Shown: piece by piece, positions 15,847 to 24,941 of the stretch
Numbering within the stretch: the stretch's first letter is position 1
How the letters are laid out: the number at the start of each line of letters is the position of its first letter
NCBI RefSeq assembly: GCF_003024195.1
Contig: NZ_KZ679054.1
Span: 1-64,000, forward strand
Reading direction: 5' to 3'
Source: Streptomyces dioscori
GTDB taxonomy: Bacteria; Actinomycetota; Actinomycetes; Streptomycetales; Streptomycetaceae
DNA: 64,000 nt
Notes under the pieces: generated by a model
What the model was told of the DNA's origin: nothing
Database searches by the model: none
The model's input: the letters and a program-made list of their open reading frames with translations, nothing else
Program-made: the position numbers and the translations under genes

Positions 15847-17531
15847 GCCCCACCACCCTTCCCATCGGCCTCGAACACGGGCACGTCACCTTCCTCGGTG
15901 CCGGACCCGGTGATCCGGGACTGCTGACTCTGCGCGCCGTCGAGGCGCTGGGGAACGCTGATGTCCTGGTCGCCGAACCCGAAGTGCTCGACGTCGTCCG
16001 CACGCACGCCAGACGAAACGTCACCGTGCTCGACACCGATACGGGCGCGAGCCCGGACACGCCTCAGCTGAAGGTAGTTGACGGCACGTCAGCCACCTCT
16101 GGCGTCCCCGCGTCGAAGGACGCGGCCAATATTGTCATGGAGGCCGCGAGGGGCGGCAGGCGGGTCGTCCGTGCGGTCTCGGGCGACCCCGGGCTCGACG
16201 CGTACGCCGCCGGCGAGATGCTCGCCTGCGCCGCCGCGGGGGTGCCTTTCGAGGTCGTTCCCGGTGTCGCCGCCGCTGTGGGTGTGCCCGCTTACGCGGG
16301 TGTGCCGTTGCGGGACGCCGAGGGTGCGGACGTGCGGTTCGTCGACGCCCGTACCGCGTCCGCGCGGTGCTGGGCCGAGGTCGGGGCGTCCGACGGGACC
16401 GTGGTTGTTTCGGCCGCGCTTGATTCCGTGGGGGCCGCCGCGGGGGAGCTTGTGGCTGCGGGGCGTAAGCCCGATACCCCTATGACCGTCACCGTCGCCG
16501 GTACCACCACGCGGCAGCGGACCTGGTGCGCCACGCTCGGCACCATCGCGCAGACGCTGAAGCAGGCCAAGGTGCTGCCCTCGCCCGAGGGCGGGCGGCC
16601 GGTGATAGCCGTGGTCGGCGAGCGTTCCTCCGCCGCTCAGCGTGAGCAGCTCTCGTGGTTCGAGTCCAAGCCGCTGTTCGGCTGGAAGGTGCTCGTGCCG
16701 CGTACGAAGGAGCAGGCGGCGTCGCTCTCCGACCAGCTGCGGTCGTACGGGGCCGTGCCGCACGAGGTGCCCACGATCGCCGTGGAGCCGCCGCGGACGC
16801 CCCAGCAGATGGAGCGGGCGGTCAAGGGTCTGGTGACGGGCCGGTACGAGTGGATCGCCTTCACTTCGGTCAACGCCGTCAAGGCCGTGCGGGAGAAGTT
16901 CGAGGAGTACGGGCTCGATGCGCGTGCCTTCGCCGGGATCAAGGTCGCTGCTGTGGGTGAGCAGACCGCCAAGGCGTTGATCGCTTTCGGGGTCAAGCCT
17001 GATCTGGTGCCGAGTGGGGAGCAGTCCGCTGCTGGGCTGCTTGAGGACTGGCCGCCTTACGATCCCGTTTTTGATCCGATCGATCGGGTGTTTCTGCCTC
17101 GGGCCGATATCGCGACCGAGACATTGGTTGCTGGGTTGATCGAGCTCGGGTGGGAGGTCGATGACGTCACGGCTTATCGGACCGTGCGTGCTTCGCCGCC
17201 GCCGGCCGATACCCGTGAGGCGATCAAGGGCGGTGGGTTTGATGCCGTTCTGTTCACGTCGTCCAGCACTGTGCGGAATCTGGTGGGTATTGCCGGGAAG
17301 CCGCACAACGTGACCGTCATCGCGTGTATCGGGCCCGCTACGGCGAAGACCGCCGAAGAGCACGGGCTGCGCGTCGATGTCATGTCGCCCGAGCCGTCCG
17401 TGCACCGGCTGGCCGAGGCGTTGGCGGAGTTCGGGCTTCGGCGGCGGGCTTCCGCTCTTGAGGCCGGGGATCCTGTCACCCGGCCCAGTGAGCGGCGGCC
17501 CGGGTCTCGGCGTCGGCGTACCACCACGTAG
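15843..17531 (+). CDS. hemD: Fused uroporphyrinogen-III methyltransferase-like / synthase (HemD)
   Basis: This is a 562-residue two-domain protein. Residues ~10-255 form a tetrapyrrole (SUMT/CobA) methylase domain with VTFLGAGPGDPGLLTLRAVE and SGDPGLDAYAAGEM plus VVPGVAAAVGVPAYAGVPL. Residues ~275-545 are uroporphyrinogen-III synthase (WKVLVPRTKEQAASLSDQLR, WIAFTSVNAVKAV, VAAVGEQTAKAL, LFTSSSTVRNL), which cyclises hydroxymethylbilane. The methylase motifs are less canonical than in true CobA, so the methyl transfer activity is an inference. It starts at a TTG that overlaps the hemC stop codon. The last ~30 residues are basic and low-complexity. Confidence 0.92.
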   Translation: MSPTTLPIGLEHGHVTFLGAGPGDPGLLTLRAVEALGNADVLVAEPEVLDVVRTHARRNVTVLDTDTGASPDTPQLKVVDGTSATSGVPASKDAANIVMEAARGGRRVVRAVSGDPGLDAYAAGEMLACAAAGVPFEVVPGVAAAVGVPAYAGVPLRDAEGADVRFVDARTASARCWAEVGASDGTVVVSAALDSVGAAAGELVAAGRKPDTPMTVTVAGTTTRQRTWCATLGTIAQTLKQAKVLPSPEGGRPVIAVVGERSSAAQREQLSWFESKPLFGWKVLVPRTKEQAASLSDQLRSYGAVPHEVPTIAVEPPRTPQQMERAVKGLVTGRYEWIAFTSVNAVKAVREKFEEYGLDARAFAGIKVAAVGEQTAKALIAFGVKPDLVPSGEQSAAGLLEDWPPYDPVFDPIDRVFLPRADIATETLVAGLIELGWEVDDVTAYRTVRASPPPADTREAIKGGGFDAVLFTSSSTVRNLVGIAGKPHNVTVIACIGPATAKTAEEHGLRVDVMSPEPSVHRLAEALAEFGLRRRASALEAGDPVTRPSERRPGSRRRRTTT

Positions 17532-17772
17532 TTCCTTTTTGGGCTACTTACCGCCGCGTGGTCCGTTCGTTGTGGGTCGGGGCCGTGCCGGTACGTCGAG
17601 TCCGTCGCCTTCCGGGTGTACTGCCGTACGCCTGGAAGTGTGGGGTTTTTTGCAGGAGCCCTATGCGACGGACTTCGACGTACCGGCGCGGCCCGCTCCC
17701 GTTGCAGGGCGGCCGGCGGGCTCCGACTGGGCGTCGGCAAAGGCAGTGGGTGGGCGGGCGTAGCGTGGTCTC

Positions 17773-18765
17773 ATGACGACGTACGGATCCTTTCCCGGCA
17801 GCCGGCCGCGGCGGCTGCGGACCAGTCCTGTGATGCGGCGCATGGTTGCCGAGACCCGGCTGCACCCCGCCGATTTCATCCTTCCCGCTTTCGTGCGTGA
17901 AGGCATTTCCGAGCCTGTGCCCATTGCCGCGATGCCCGGCGTCGTGCAGCACACCCGCGACAGTCTGAAGAAGGCTGCCGCCGAGGCCGTGGCCGCGGGG
18001 ATCTCCGGGATCATGCTCTTCGGGGTGCCGGAGGAGTCGAAGAAGGATGCCCTGGGGACGGCCGGGACCGATCCCGACGGGATTCTGCAGGTCGCCCTTC
18101 GGGACGTGCGCAGTGAGGTCGGGGACGAGTTGTTGGTGATGTCCGATCTCTGTCTCGATGAGACCACCGATCACGGGCATTGCGGGGTGCTGGACGCCGA
18201 AGGGCGCGTGGACAATGACGCGACCCTGGAGCGGTATGCCGAGATGGCTCAGGTGCAGGCCGACGCCGGGGCGCATGTCGTGGGGCCCAGCGGGATGATG
18301 GACGGTCAGGTCGGGGTCGTTCGTGACGCTCTCGATCAGATTGGGCGTGAGGATGTGGCGGTGCTCGCCTATACCGTCAAGTACTCGTCCGCTTTCTTCG
18401 GTCCTTTCCGGGAGGCTGTCGGGTCTTCCTTGAAGGGGGATCGGAAGACCTATCAGCAGGACCCCGCCAATGCGCGGGAGTCGTTGAAGGAATTGGCGCT
18501 CGATCTCGAAGAGGGCGCCGACATGGTGATGGTGAAGCCCGCGGGACCTTATCTGGACATCCTCGCGCGAGTTGCGGACGCGGTCGATGTGCCCGTCGTC
18601 GCTTACCAGATCTCCGGCGAGTATTCGATGATCGAGGCCGCCGCTGAAAAAGGGTGGATCGATCGGGATGCGGCCATCCTGGAGGCGTTGACCGGGATCC
18701 GCCGGGCCGGGGCCCGGAACATTCTCACGTACTGGGCCACCGAGGTGGCGCAGAAGTTGCGTTGA
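17773..18765 (+). CDS. hemB: Delta-aminolevulinic acid dehydratase (porphobilinogen synthase) HemB
   Basis: This 330-residue enzyme condenses two 5-aminolevulinates into porphobilinogen. The Schiff-base lysine is Lys255 in VMVKPAGPYLD, with the second active-site lysine Lys203 in YTVKYSSAFFG. The metal segment reads SDLCLDETTDHGHCGVL: Cys127 and Cys137 of the zinc type are present, but the middle cysteine is Asp129, a hybrid of the zinc- and magnesium-type sites. It lies 241 bp behind hemD with no clear terminator between, so it may be co-transcribed or have its own promoter. Confidence 0.95.
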   Translation: MTTYGSFPGSRPRRLRTSPVMRRMVAETRLHPADFILPAFVREGISEPVPIAAMPGVVQHTRDSLKKAAAEAVAAGISGIMLFGVPEESKKDALGTAGTDPDGILQVALRDVRSEVGDELLVMSDLCLDETTDHGHCGVLDAEGRVDNDATLERYAEMAQVQADAGAHVVGPSGMMDGQVGVVRDALDQIGREDVAVLAYTVKYSSAFFGPFREAVGSSLKGDRKTYQQDPANARESLKELALDLEEGADMVMVKPAGPYLDILARVADAVDVPVVAYQISGEYSMIEAAAEKGWIDRDAAILEALTGIRRAGARNILTYWATEVAQKLR

Positions 18766-18899
18766 GGCGTCGCCCGGGGGCGTGCCGGGGGTGCGCCGGG
18801 GGCGGGTGGGCGTGAAGAGCGTATGGCTCGGAGTGATGACGTGACTACGGTGAGTAGTGTGGTGGGTCACTTTGGTTCGAGCACCGCTCCGGGGGGACC

Positions 18900-21623
18900 G
18901 TGGAACCCGTCTTCACGCATGCCGACAGGCTCTTCTCACTGCTGAACAGACTCGTACGCCGCCCGCGCGAGGGCGAGTTGCCGCGCGAGGTGCCCGACCG
19001 GGACGGGATTCCCGTGCTGGGGCTCGTCGGTGACCGGCAGGACCGGCTCGTCGAGCAGATCCGGCGGGCGCTCGGGGAGGCCCAGCCCCGGCGCGTACCG
19101 CACGAGATCATCGACGTGGACGAGCGCTGGGACGAAGTCAACCGTGAGCGTGGTGATCTCGCCGCGGACTGGCAGCGGTCCGAGGTGTGCCGCAGGGTGC
19201 TCGTCCAGCTGGCTCAGGAGTATTCGTCCGAGCGGGGCGGGCACGACCGGCGCGTACGCTTCCGGCGGTTCGGGCTCGTCAACTGGCTGCTGGAGATGAC
19301 CTGCACGGACGAGGAACCCGACTCGCGGCACGACCAGGACATGCTGAGCCGGCTGCGGGACCGTGAGTTCCAGCGCCGGCCGGTGCTCGGTTTTCTGCGG
19401 GCGCCCGGCACCGAGGTGGCCCTGCAGGGCAAGGTGCCCTGGTGGGCGTACGTCTTCGGGCTGTACGTGCTGCCCCTGATGTGGTTCCGGGCCTGGCGGG
19501 TGCTGGGCGGCGAGTACCGGTGGCTGCTGCGGCAGCCGTACATGGCGCCCGGTGATCCGGGGACCTTCGCGGGGTTCGCGCTGCGGCTCACCCAGCCCCG
19601 GTGGGGGCGCGAGGATCCCGACCAGGTCGTGAAGTTGATGATCAACGCCTTTCTGGAGGATCTGCGTGTCGCCTACCGGCGGCGGCCCTGGCGGCGGCGG
19701 GCCGCGCGGCGTACGGCGTACTGCGTGGCGTTCCTCAAGGGCGTCAGCGACGACAACCGCGGGCGGGAGCTGGTGCGTTCGTTCGTGGAGGTGCGCAGGG
19801 AGACCGGTGCCTTCGATCCCCTGCTGATCGTCACCAGTTGCGCGGAGGGTGAGCACGATCACGAGCGCATGCGTGTGCGCAGCCTGGCGGAGGAGCTGTC
19901 GCCGTACGAGGCCTGGTGCGAGCGGTTGCGGGGCGCGGGACGCAGCCGGGACGCCGACTTCTGGTATCTGCCCGTGCGGGTGCCCGCGCCGCTGCCGGAC
20001 GGGCACCCCGACCTCGCGGCCCAGAGCGAATGCACGTCCGCAGCGCGGCGGTTCACCGTCGGACGGCCACCGCTCTGGGCGGGACGTGCCGCCACCGCCG
20101 GTGTCGTCGCCCTCGTCCTCGCCCTGGTCGCCGCGACCGTCGCGGCGACGGTGGAGAGGGACGACCGGTGGCGGTTCGCGCACTGCGGACAGGCGCGGTC
20201 CAAGGCCGACGCGGCGACGGTGACCTGGGAGAAGGGGACGAGGGAATGTGTCGGCGTCGCCTCGCACGGGTTCGCCTTCGGTTCCCACGACAAGAGGCTG
20301 ACGGAGACCTTGCAGGTCATCGCCGACCAGAACGAACGGGCGGAGCGGCTGCACCGTGACTTCGACAAGCGGCCGCTGGTCACTCTCGTACATGTCTCGG
20401 CCATGCTCAGCAGCCCCGACGGGCAGTCGCTCAAGGCTCTCTCGTATGCGCGCGAGCAGTTGCAGGGTGTGGCGAGCGCCCAGCGGCGGCAGCTCGACGG
20501 ACAGGGCGAGACGGAGCCCGTGCTGCGGATCCTGTCGGCCAACGCCGGTTCCGGTATGCGGTACGGCGTGCGGGTCGCGGGCATGGTGCGGAAGCTGATG
20601 GAGGACGATCCGACCATCGTCGGTGTCACCGGCCTCGACGAGAGCCGCGAGGACACGGTCAGGACGATCGGTGCCCTCACCCGTGCGGGGCTGCCCATGG
20701 TCGCCACGACCCCGTCCGCCGACACGCTCGACGACCACTCACCGCTCTACCACCAGGTCTCGCCGCAGAACGCGCGCGAGGCCGAGGTCGCCGCCGCGTA
20801 CGCCGACGAACTGGCCGAGAAGGGCGAGAAGGTGAAGAAGCGCGAGGTACTCGTCCTGTACTCCGCCGACCGGAGCGACGCGTACAGCCGGACCCTGTGG
20901 AAGGACGTCGAAAGTGCCTTCAAGGAGAAGGGCTTCACGGTGACGCCGTGGGAGTTCGTTTCCGAGGCAGCGCCTGTCGGCTCCTTCTCCGGTACGCCCG
21001 GTGCGCACTCCGCCGGTCCGGACGTCTGCCGTGACAAGAAGCGGATGGTGTTCTTCGCCGGACGCTCCGAGGACTTCGAGGCGATCCTGGGCGCCGTCGA
21101 CCAGACGTGCGGCACCTCCGAACCCTTCATCCTCGGTGGTGACGACGTGGCCCGCCTCGGCGCCGACATGAAACGGCGCGCCTACTTCCGCCGCCTGGAG
21201 TACGACTTCCTCGACTTCACGCGCAACACGGCGTCCTGCGACGGCGCCGGCAACCTCTACAGCACGATGAAAGTGCTGTTCCAGGAGGAGTGCCCGTCCC
21301 TCGTGACGACCTATCTGGACGGGCACGCGGCCCTCGCGTTCGACGCCGTCGGTGTGTATCTCAAGGCGATCTCCTACCTCCAGGAGAGCGCGCGTGGCAT
21401 GCCGCTCACCCCGCACGCCGTGTGGCAGGCGCTGGGCACCGTCCACGGCGAGCGGGCGCTCGACGGGGAGAGCGGCACCATCGACTTCGGTGGTGAGACG
21501 GGCGGGCACACCCCGATCGACAAGCTGATCTCGGTCCAGCGGGTGGTGAACGGCGGCCTGCCCACCCAGAAGGGCCTCTGCGGCCGTGTGGGCGATGGGA
21601 TTCAGGCGGGCTGGTGCCCCTGA
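18900..21623 (+). CDS. Receptor-like membrane protein: cytosolic NTPase-like domain, one TM helix, periplasmic-binding-like domain
   Basis: This 907-residue protein starts at a GTG. Residues ~40-375 look like a degenerate P-loop-type domain (VLGLVGDRQDRLVEQIRRAL lacks the GK[ST] of a Walker A; FDPLLIVTSC resembles a sensor/Walker B strand). It contains a hydrophobic patch at about 181-200 (WWAYVFGLYVLPLMWFRAW). A strong transmembrane helix follows at about 393-417, and residues ~440-905 resemble a type 1 periplasmic-binding (amino-acid receptor) fold, with IVGVTGLDESREDTVRTIGA, VLVLYSADRSDAYSR and FDAVGVYLKAISYL. An extracellular sensor linked to a cytosolic domain is inferred. It is followed by an HTH-membrane protein gene. 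Confidence 0.7.
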   Translation: MEPVFTHADRLFSLLNRLVRRPREGELPREVPDRDGIPVLGLVGDRQDRLVEQIRRALGEAQPRRVPHEIIDVDERWDEVNRERGDLAADWQRSEVCRRVLVQLAQEYSSERGGHDRRVRFRRFGLVNWLLEMTCTDEEPDSRHDQDMLSRLRDREFQRRPVLGFLRAPGTEVALQGKVPWWAYVFGLYVLPLMWFRAWRVLGGEYRWLLRQPYMAPGDPGTFAGFALRLTQPRWGREDPDQVVKLMINAFLEDLRVAYRRRPWRRRAARRTAYCVAFLKGVSDDNRGRELVRSFVEVRRETGAFDPLLIVTSCAEGEHDHERMRVRSLAEELSPYEAWCERLRGAGRSRDADFWYLPVRVPAPLPDGHPDLAAQSECTSAARRFTVGRPPLWAGRAATAGVVALVLALVAATVAATVERDDRWRFAHCGQARSKADAATVTWEKGTRECVGVASHGFAFGSHDKRLTETLQVIADQNERAERLHRDFDKRPLVTLVHVSAMLSSPDGQSLKALSYAREQLQGVASAQRRQLDGQGETEPVLRILSANAGSGMRYGVRVAGMVRKLMEDDPTIVGVTGLDESREDTVRTIGALTRAGLPMVATTPSADTLDDHSPLYHQVSPQNAREAEVAAAYADELAEKGEKVKKREVLVLYSADRSDAYSRTLWKDVESAFKEKGFTVTPWEFVSEAAPVGSFSGTPGAHSAGPDVCRDKKRMVFFAGRSEDFEAILGAVDQTCGTSEPFILGGDDVARLGADMKRRAYFRRLEYDFLDFTRNTASCDGAGNLYSTMKVLFQEECPSLVTTYLDGHAALAFDAVGVYLKAISYLQESARGMPLTPHAVWQALGTVHGERALDGESGTIDFGGETGGHTPIDKLISVQRVVNGGLPTQKGLCGRVGDGIQAGWCP

Positions 21624-21761
21624 GGCGCTCGAACGGGCGCCGGGGGTGGCGTGCTTGGATGGTCCGGGCCGGTGCGGGGATCCGGCCCGGCCGCAGCAGC
21701 TTCGATGTGGGGAACGACCTGCCCTGACTGCGGATCCGGGACGTGGAGAGAGGTGCGGGCG

Positions 21762-23012
21762 GTGGCGGGGGACGAGTTCACTGAGCTGTTGGGGCAGCTG
21801 AAGGAGCGGTCGGGGCTCAGTTACGGGGTGTTGGCGAAGCGGCTGCACACGAGCGCGTCCACGCTGCACCGGTACGTCAACGGGGATGCCGTGCCGACGG
21901 ACTACGCGCCCGTGGAGCGGTTCGCCCGGGTGTGCAGAGCGACCCCCGAGGAACTGGTCGAGCTGCACCGGCGGTGGGTTCTCGCCGATGCGCAGCGGAG
22001 GCAGAAGCCGAGTGGGAGAGTAGCGGGGGCGCCGGAGGGTGTTGAGGCCGTGGTCGAACCCGCCGATCTTCTGGTCTCGCCGCAGGTCGCCCCTTCGGGC
22101 TCACGGCGGCGGCGTACCGTCGTGCTCGCCGGTGCCGCCGTGGTCGCCGCTGTCGTGTCGGTGGCGCTCGTCGCGCAGTTCGTGACGGGTGACGACGGGG
22201 AGGGACGTGAGCGGCCTGTCGGGGCCGCCGCGTCCCCCGATGACCGGCCGGAGGCCAGTGCGTCCGGCGGTGCGAAAGGCAAGTCCGCCTCGCCGTCCGC
22301 CTCGCGTTCGGAGAGCCCGTCGGCGTCCGCCGACCCCTCCGTCTCGCGGAGTGCTGGGGCGGCCGGGCCCGCGGCGGGTGCCGGGGGCGCGGAGGGTGCC
22401 GCCGCACCCATCGTCGCCGTCAACCCGTACAAGTGGGACAGTCCGTGCAGTCAGCACTATCTCTTCGACCGCGAGCCGGAGAAGGTGCCCCCGCCGCCGA
22501 GCGAGCCCGACGCGCGCGGGTGGGTCAAGGCGCTCGGCGGGGTCGCCGCCGGGCAGCAGATGCTCGCGCTGACCGTCCAGGGCACCGGGAAGGCCACCGT
22601 CGTCCTGGACGATCTGCATGTGCGGGTGGTGGACAAGAGCGCGCCGCTCGCCTGGAACGACTTCGCGATGGGCGTCGGGTGCGGTGGCGGTGTGGAGACC
22701 ACGTCGTTCGGTGTGAACCTCGACGCCGGGCGGCCCGACACCGCACCGAAGGCCGGGCAGCGCGACTTCCCGTACAAGGTGAGCGAGTCCGACCCCGAGG
22801 TGTTCTACGTCTTCGCGGACGCGCGGACGTACGACGTGAGCTGGTATCTGGAGCTGGAGTGGTCGAGCGGGGGCAGGACGGGGACCGTACGCGTCGACGA
22901 CCACGGCAGCCCCTTCCGGACGAGCGGGAACGTGGGGCGGCCCGCCTACGACTATCCGCTCGGTGACTCGGCCTGGGGACCGAACGCGTCCGTGTCCGAC
23001 GGGTCCGGCTGA
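21762..23012 (+). CDS. XRE-type HTH protein with a transmembrane helix and extracellular domain
   Basis: This 416-residue protein has an N-terminal helix-turn-helix (residues ~8-60: SYGVLAKRLHTSASTLHRYV) and a membrane span near 118-141 preceded by SRRRR. A long Ser/Ala/Gly linker follows, then an extracellular domain from about 225 that begins NPYKWDSPCSQHYLFDR and has beta-rich segments. The HTH faces the cytosol, so signal transfer across the membrane is possible, but targets and ligand are unknown. The GTG at 21762 is chosen because GGAGAGAGG ends eight bases upstream; frame sequence before it is not conserved-looking. It lies behind the receptor-like gene on the same strand. Confidence 0.75.
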   Translation: MAGDEFTELLGQLKERSGLSYGVLAKRLHTSASTLHRYVNGDAVPTDYAPVERFARVCRATPEELVELHRRWVLADAQRRQKPSGRVAGAPEGVEAVVEPADLLVSPQVAPSGSRRRRTVVLAGAAVVAAVVSVALVAQFVTGDDGEGRERPVGAAASPDDRPEASASGGAKGKSASPSASRSESPSASADPSVSRSAGAAGPAAGAGGAEGAAAPIVAVNPYKWDSPCSQHYLFDREPEKVPPPPSEPDARGWVKALGGVAAGQQMLALTVQGTGKATVVLDDLHVRVVDKSAPLAWNDFAMGVGCGGGVETTSFGVNLDAGRPDTAPKAGQRDFPYKVSESDPEVFYVFADARTYDVSWYLELEWSSGGRTGTVRVDDHGSPFRTSGNVGRPAYDYPLGDSAWGPNASVSDGSG

Positions 23013-23119
23013 GTTCCTGGCGCGTCGGTGGCCGGGCGGCGCAGTCGGGGCACGATCAAGTCACCGCGGGAGTTAGGTTGTTGCCCGTTGACGGACGCGA
23101 CTCTCCAGGGGGAGACCCA

Positions 23120-24022
23120 ATGCCCGGTGATGCTCTCAGCCAGGACCCCGCCGAGCTGAGAAGGAGGATCGACACCACCAAGGCACACCCGGCTCGTGTC
23201 TATGACGTCTTCCTCGGGGGCAAGGACAACTACCCGGTGGACCGGGCCGCGGCGGCCGCCGCGCTCGCCGCCAATCCGCGCGGCTATCTCGACGTCCGGC
23301 ACAACCGCGACTTCCTGCGCCGGGCCGTGAACACCCTGACGGGCGAAGAGGGCATCCGGCAGTACCTGGACATCGGCACCGGGCTGCCGACCCAGGAGAA
23401 CGTGCACCAGATCGCCCAGCGGCTCGCCCCGGACGCGCGTGTCGTGTACGTCGACAACGACCCCGTCGTCCTCGCGCACGCGCGCGCACTGCTCACCAGC
23501 GGGCCCGAAGGGCGTACCGACTACATCGACGCCGATCTGCAGAACCCGGCCCAGATCCTCGAAGCCGCCGCCAAGACCCTGGACTTCGAGCAGCCGGTCG
23601 CGCTGGCGCTCGTGGCGATCCTGCACTTCGTCGAGGACGAGCGCGCCTACCCGATCGTCCGCGAACTGATCGACGCGCTGCCCCCGGGCAGCCGGCTCGT
23701 GCTCAGCCATCTCACCGAGGACCTCAACGCGGAGAACGTGCGCGCGGTCCAGCGGACGTACACCGAGCGGGGCTTCACCTTCGTGCTGCGTACGAAGGCG
23801 GAGGTCGAGCGGTTTCTCACCGACAACGGGCTGGAAGTCGACGAGCCCGGTGTCGTACCCGCCCATCACTGGCGGCCCGACAACGCGGCGCCCGTGCCCG
23901 AGCAGCCCGAGACGGGCTACCTCGACGGTCTCGACGACATCGAGAAGGTCCGCTATCGCGACATCAACGATGTGACGGACGCGGACATCAACGTGTACGC
24001 CGTCACCGGCCGCAAGCCCTGA
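23120..24022 (+). CDS. SAM-dependent methyltransferase, DUF574 / Methyltransf_19 family
   Basis: This 300-residue protein is of the family strongly expanded in Streptomyces. It carries RVYDVFLGGKDNYPVDR near residue 30, the SAM-binding YLDIGTGLPTQENVH around 85-99, VVYVDNDPVVLAHAR, and ALVAILHFVEDE. The function of the family is unknown; many members are whiA/whiG-type developmental neighbours or act as orphan methyltransferases. The ATG start follows AGGGGGAG by five bases. It is monocistronic as far as can be seen, converging on the DUF4253 gene. Confidence 0.85.
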   Translation: MPGDALSQDPAELRRRIDTTKAHPARVYDVFLGGKDNYPVDRAAAAAALAANPRGYLDVRHNRDFLRRAVNTLTGEEGIRQYLDIGTGLPTQENVHQIAQRLAPDARVVYVDNDPVVLAHARALLTSGPEGRTDYIDADLQNPAQILEAAAKTLDFEQPVALALVAILHFVEDERAYPIVRELIDALPPGSRLVLSHLTEDLNAENVRAVQRTYTERGFTFVLRTKAEVERFLTDNGLEVDEPGVVPAHHWRPDNAAPVPEQPETGYLDGLDDIEKVRYRDINDVTDADINVYAVTGRKP

Positions 24023-24046
24023 GCGTGCACCGGTGCGGACTGCCGG

Positions 24047-24844
24047 TCAGTCCCACCAGAAGGTCCAGGAACGTGCGCCGAGCACCTCACGCTCGGCGTA
24101 CGCCCGCAGCGAGGCATGGGCGCTCTGTGTGATGTTGTCCGGGCAGAACGCGTGGTGCTCGGCGGCTATCGCCTCCGCCTCGGACAGGGTCCCGGGCGGG
24201 GCCGCGACGGACACGATCAGCTGGTCGAAGGTGAGCGCCACGACCCGGACGCCGAAGCGGTCCTCCCAGGACCGCAGGACCGCGCACAGCTCCGCCACGT
24301 CGTCGGTGAGATTGACCGGACCGCACCAGCCGATGGCGGCCGGGACGTCCGCGCTGCGGCGGGCCGGGACGAGCGCGAGGCGTGCATCCTTCAGCAGGCC
24401 CGCGCCGCCGACGAGCGCGTCCGTCACCTCGGCCGCCCATACGTCCGGATCGACATCCGGTACGCCCGCCGGGGCGAGGCCCGGCCAGTCGGCGTCCTGG
24501 TCCTCGGCCGCGCACTCCTCCCACAACTGAGCGAGGACCTCCTCGGCGTCGTGGTCGCCCGGATAGGAGGCGAGGTCCGGGTCCAACTCCCATTTGTCCG
24601 GGTGCGGTTCGCTGCCCGTCCGGCCGCCGACCAGGACCGGGCACAGGCCCGCCGTGCGGCGCGCGGACGCCAGCCGCAGCCAGTCGCCCGGCGCCGCCGG
24701 GGCGTCGGCACGCCACAGCAGCGGTTCGTCCCAGGGGCCGTCGACCGTCGTGTCGAGCAGGGCGCCGGGCGGGAGGTCGAGACCGAGCGAGCGGCCGGCC
24801 GGGTCGGCCGCGAGCGTCGGCAGCTGGTTCGGAAGAGTCGCCAT
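24047..24844 (-). CDS. DUF4253 domain protein
   Basis: This 265-residue soluble acidic protein has a C-terminal ~110-residue DUF4253 region (LRSWEDRFGVRVVALTFDQL, then AEHHAFCPDNITQ and ending GARSWTFWWD). The family is common in actinomycetes, and no activity is known. The N-terminal half is Asp/Pro-rich, without recognisable motifs. The ATG giving MATLPNQLPTLAADP is preferred to the in-frame codon ten residues earlier. It converges on the upstream methyltransferase gene with only 24 bp between stops. Confidence 0.75.
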   Translation of the reverse strand: MATLPNQLPTLAADPAGRSLGLDLPPGALLDTTVDGPWDEPLLWRADAPAAPGDWLRLASARRTAGLCPVLVGGRTGSEPHPDKWELDPDLASYPGDHDAEEVLAQLWEECAAEDQDADWPGLAPAGVPDVDPDVWAAEVTDALVGGAGLLKDARLALVPARRSADVPAAIGWCGPVNLTDDVAELCAVLRSWEDRFGVRVVALTFDQLIVSVAAPPGTLSEAEAIAAEHHAFCPDNITQSAHASLRAYAEREVLGARSWTFWWD

Positions 24845-24941
24845 GCCCGTGACTTTAGAGCCCGCCACTGACAACGGCCCCAGGGGGCGGAACGGTCCGG
24901 GGCCGTCATGACCTCGTGCGCCGACCGTCCGTGGCGGTCCG

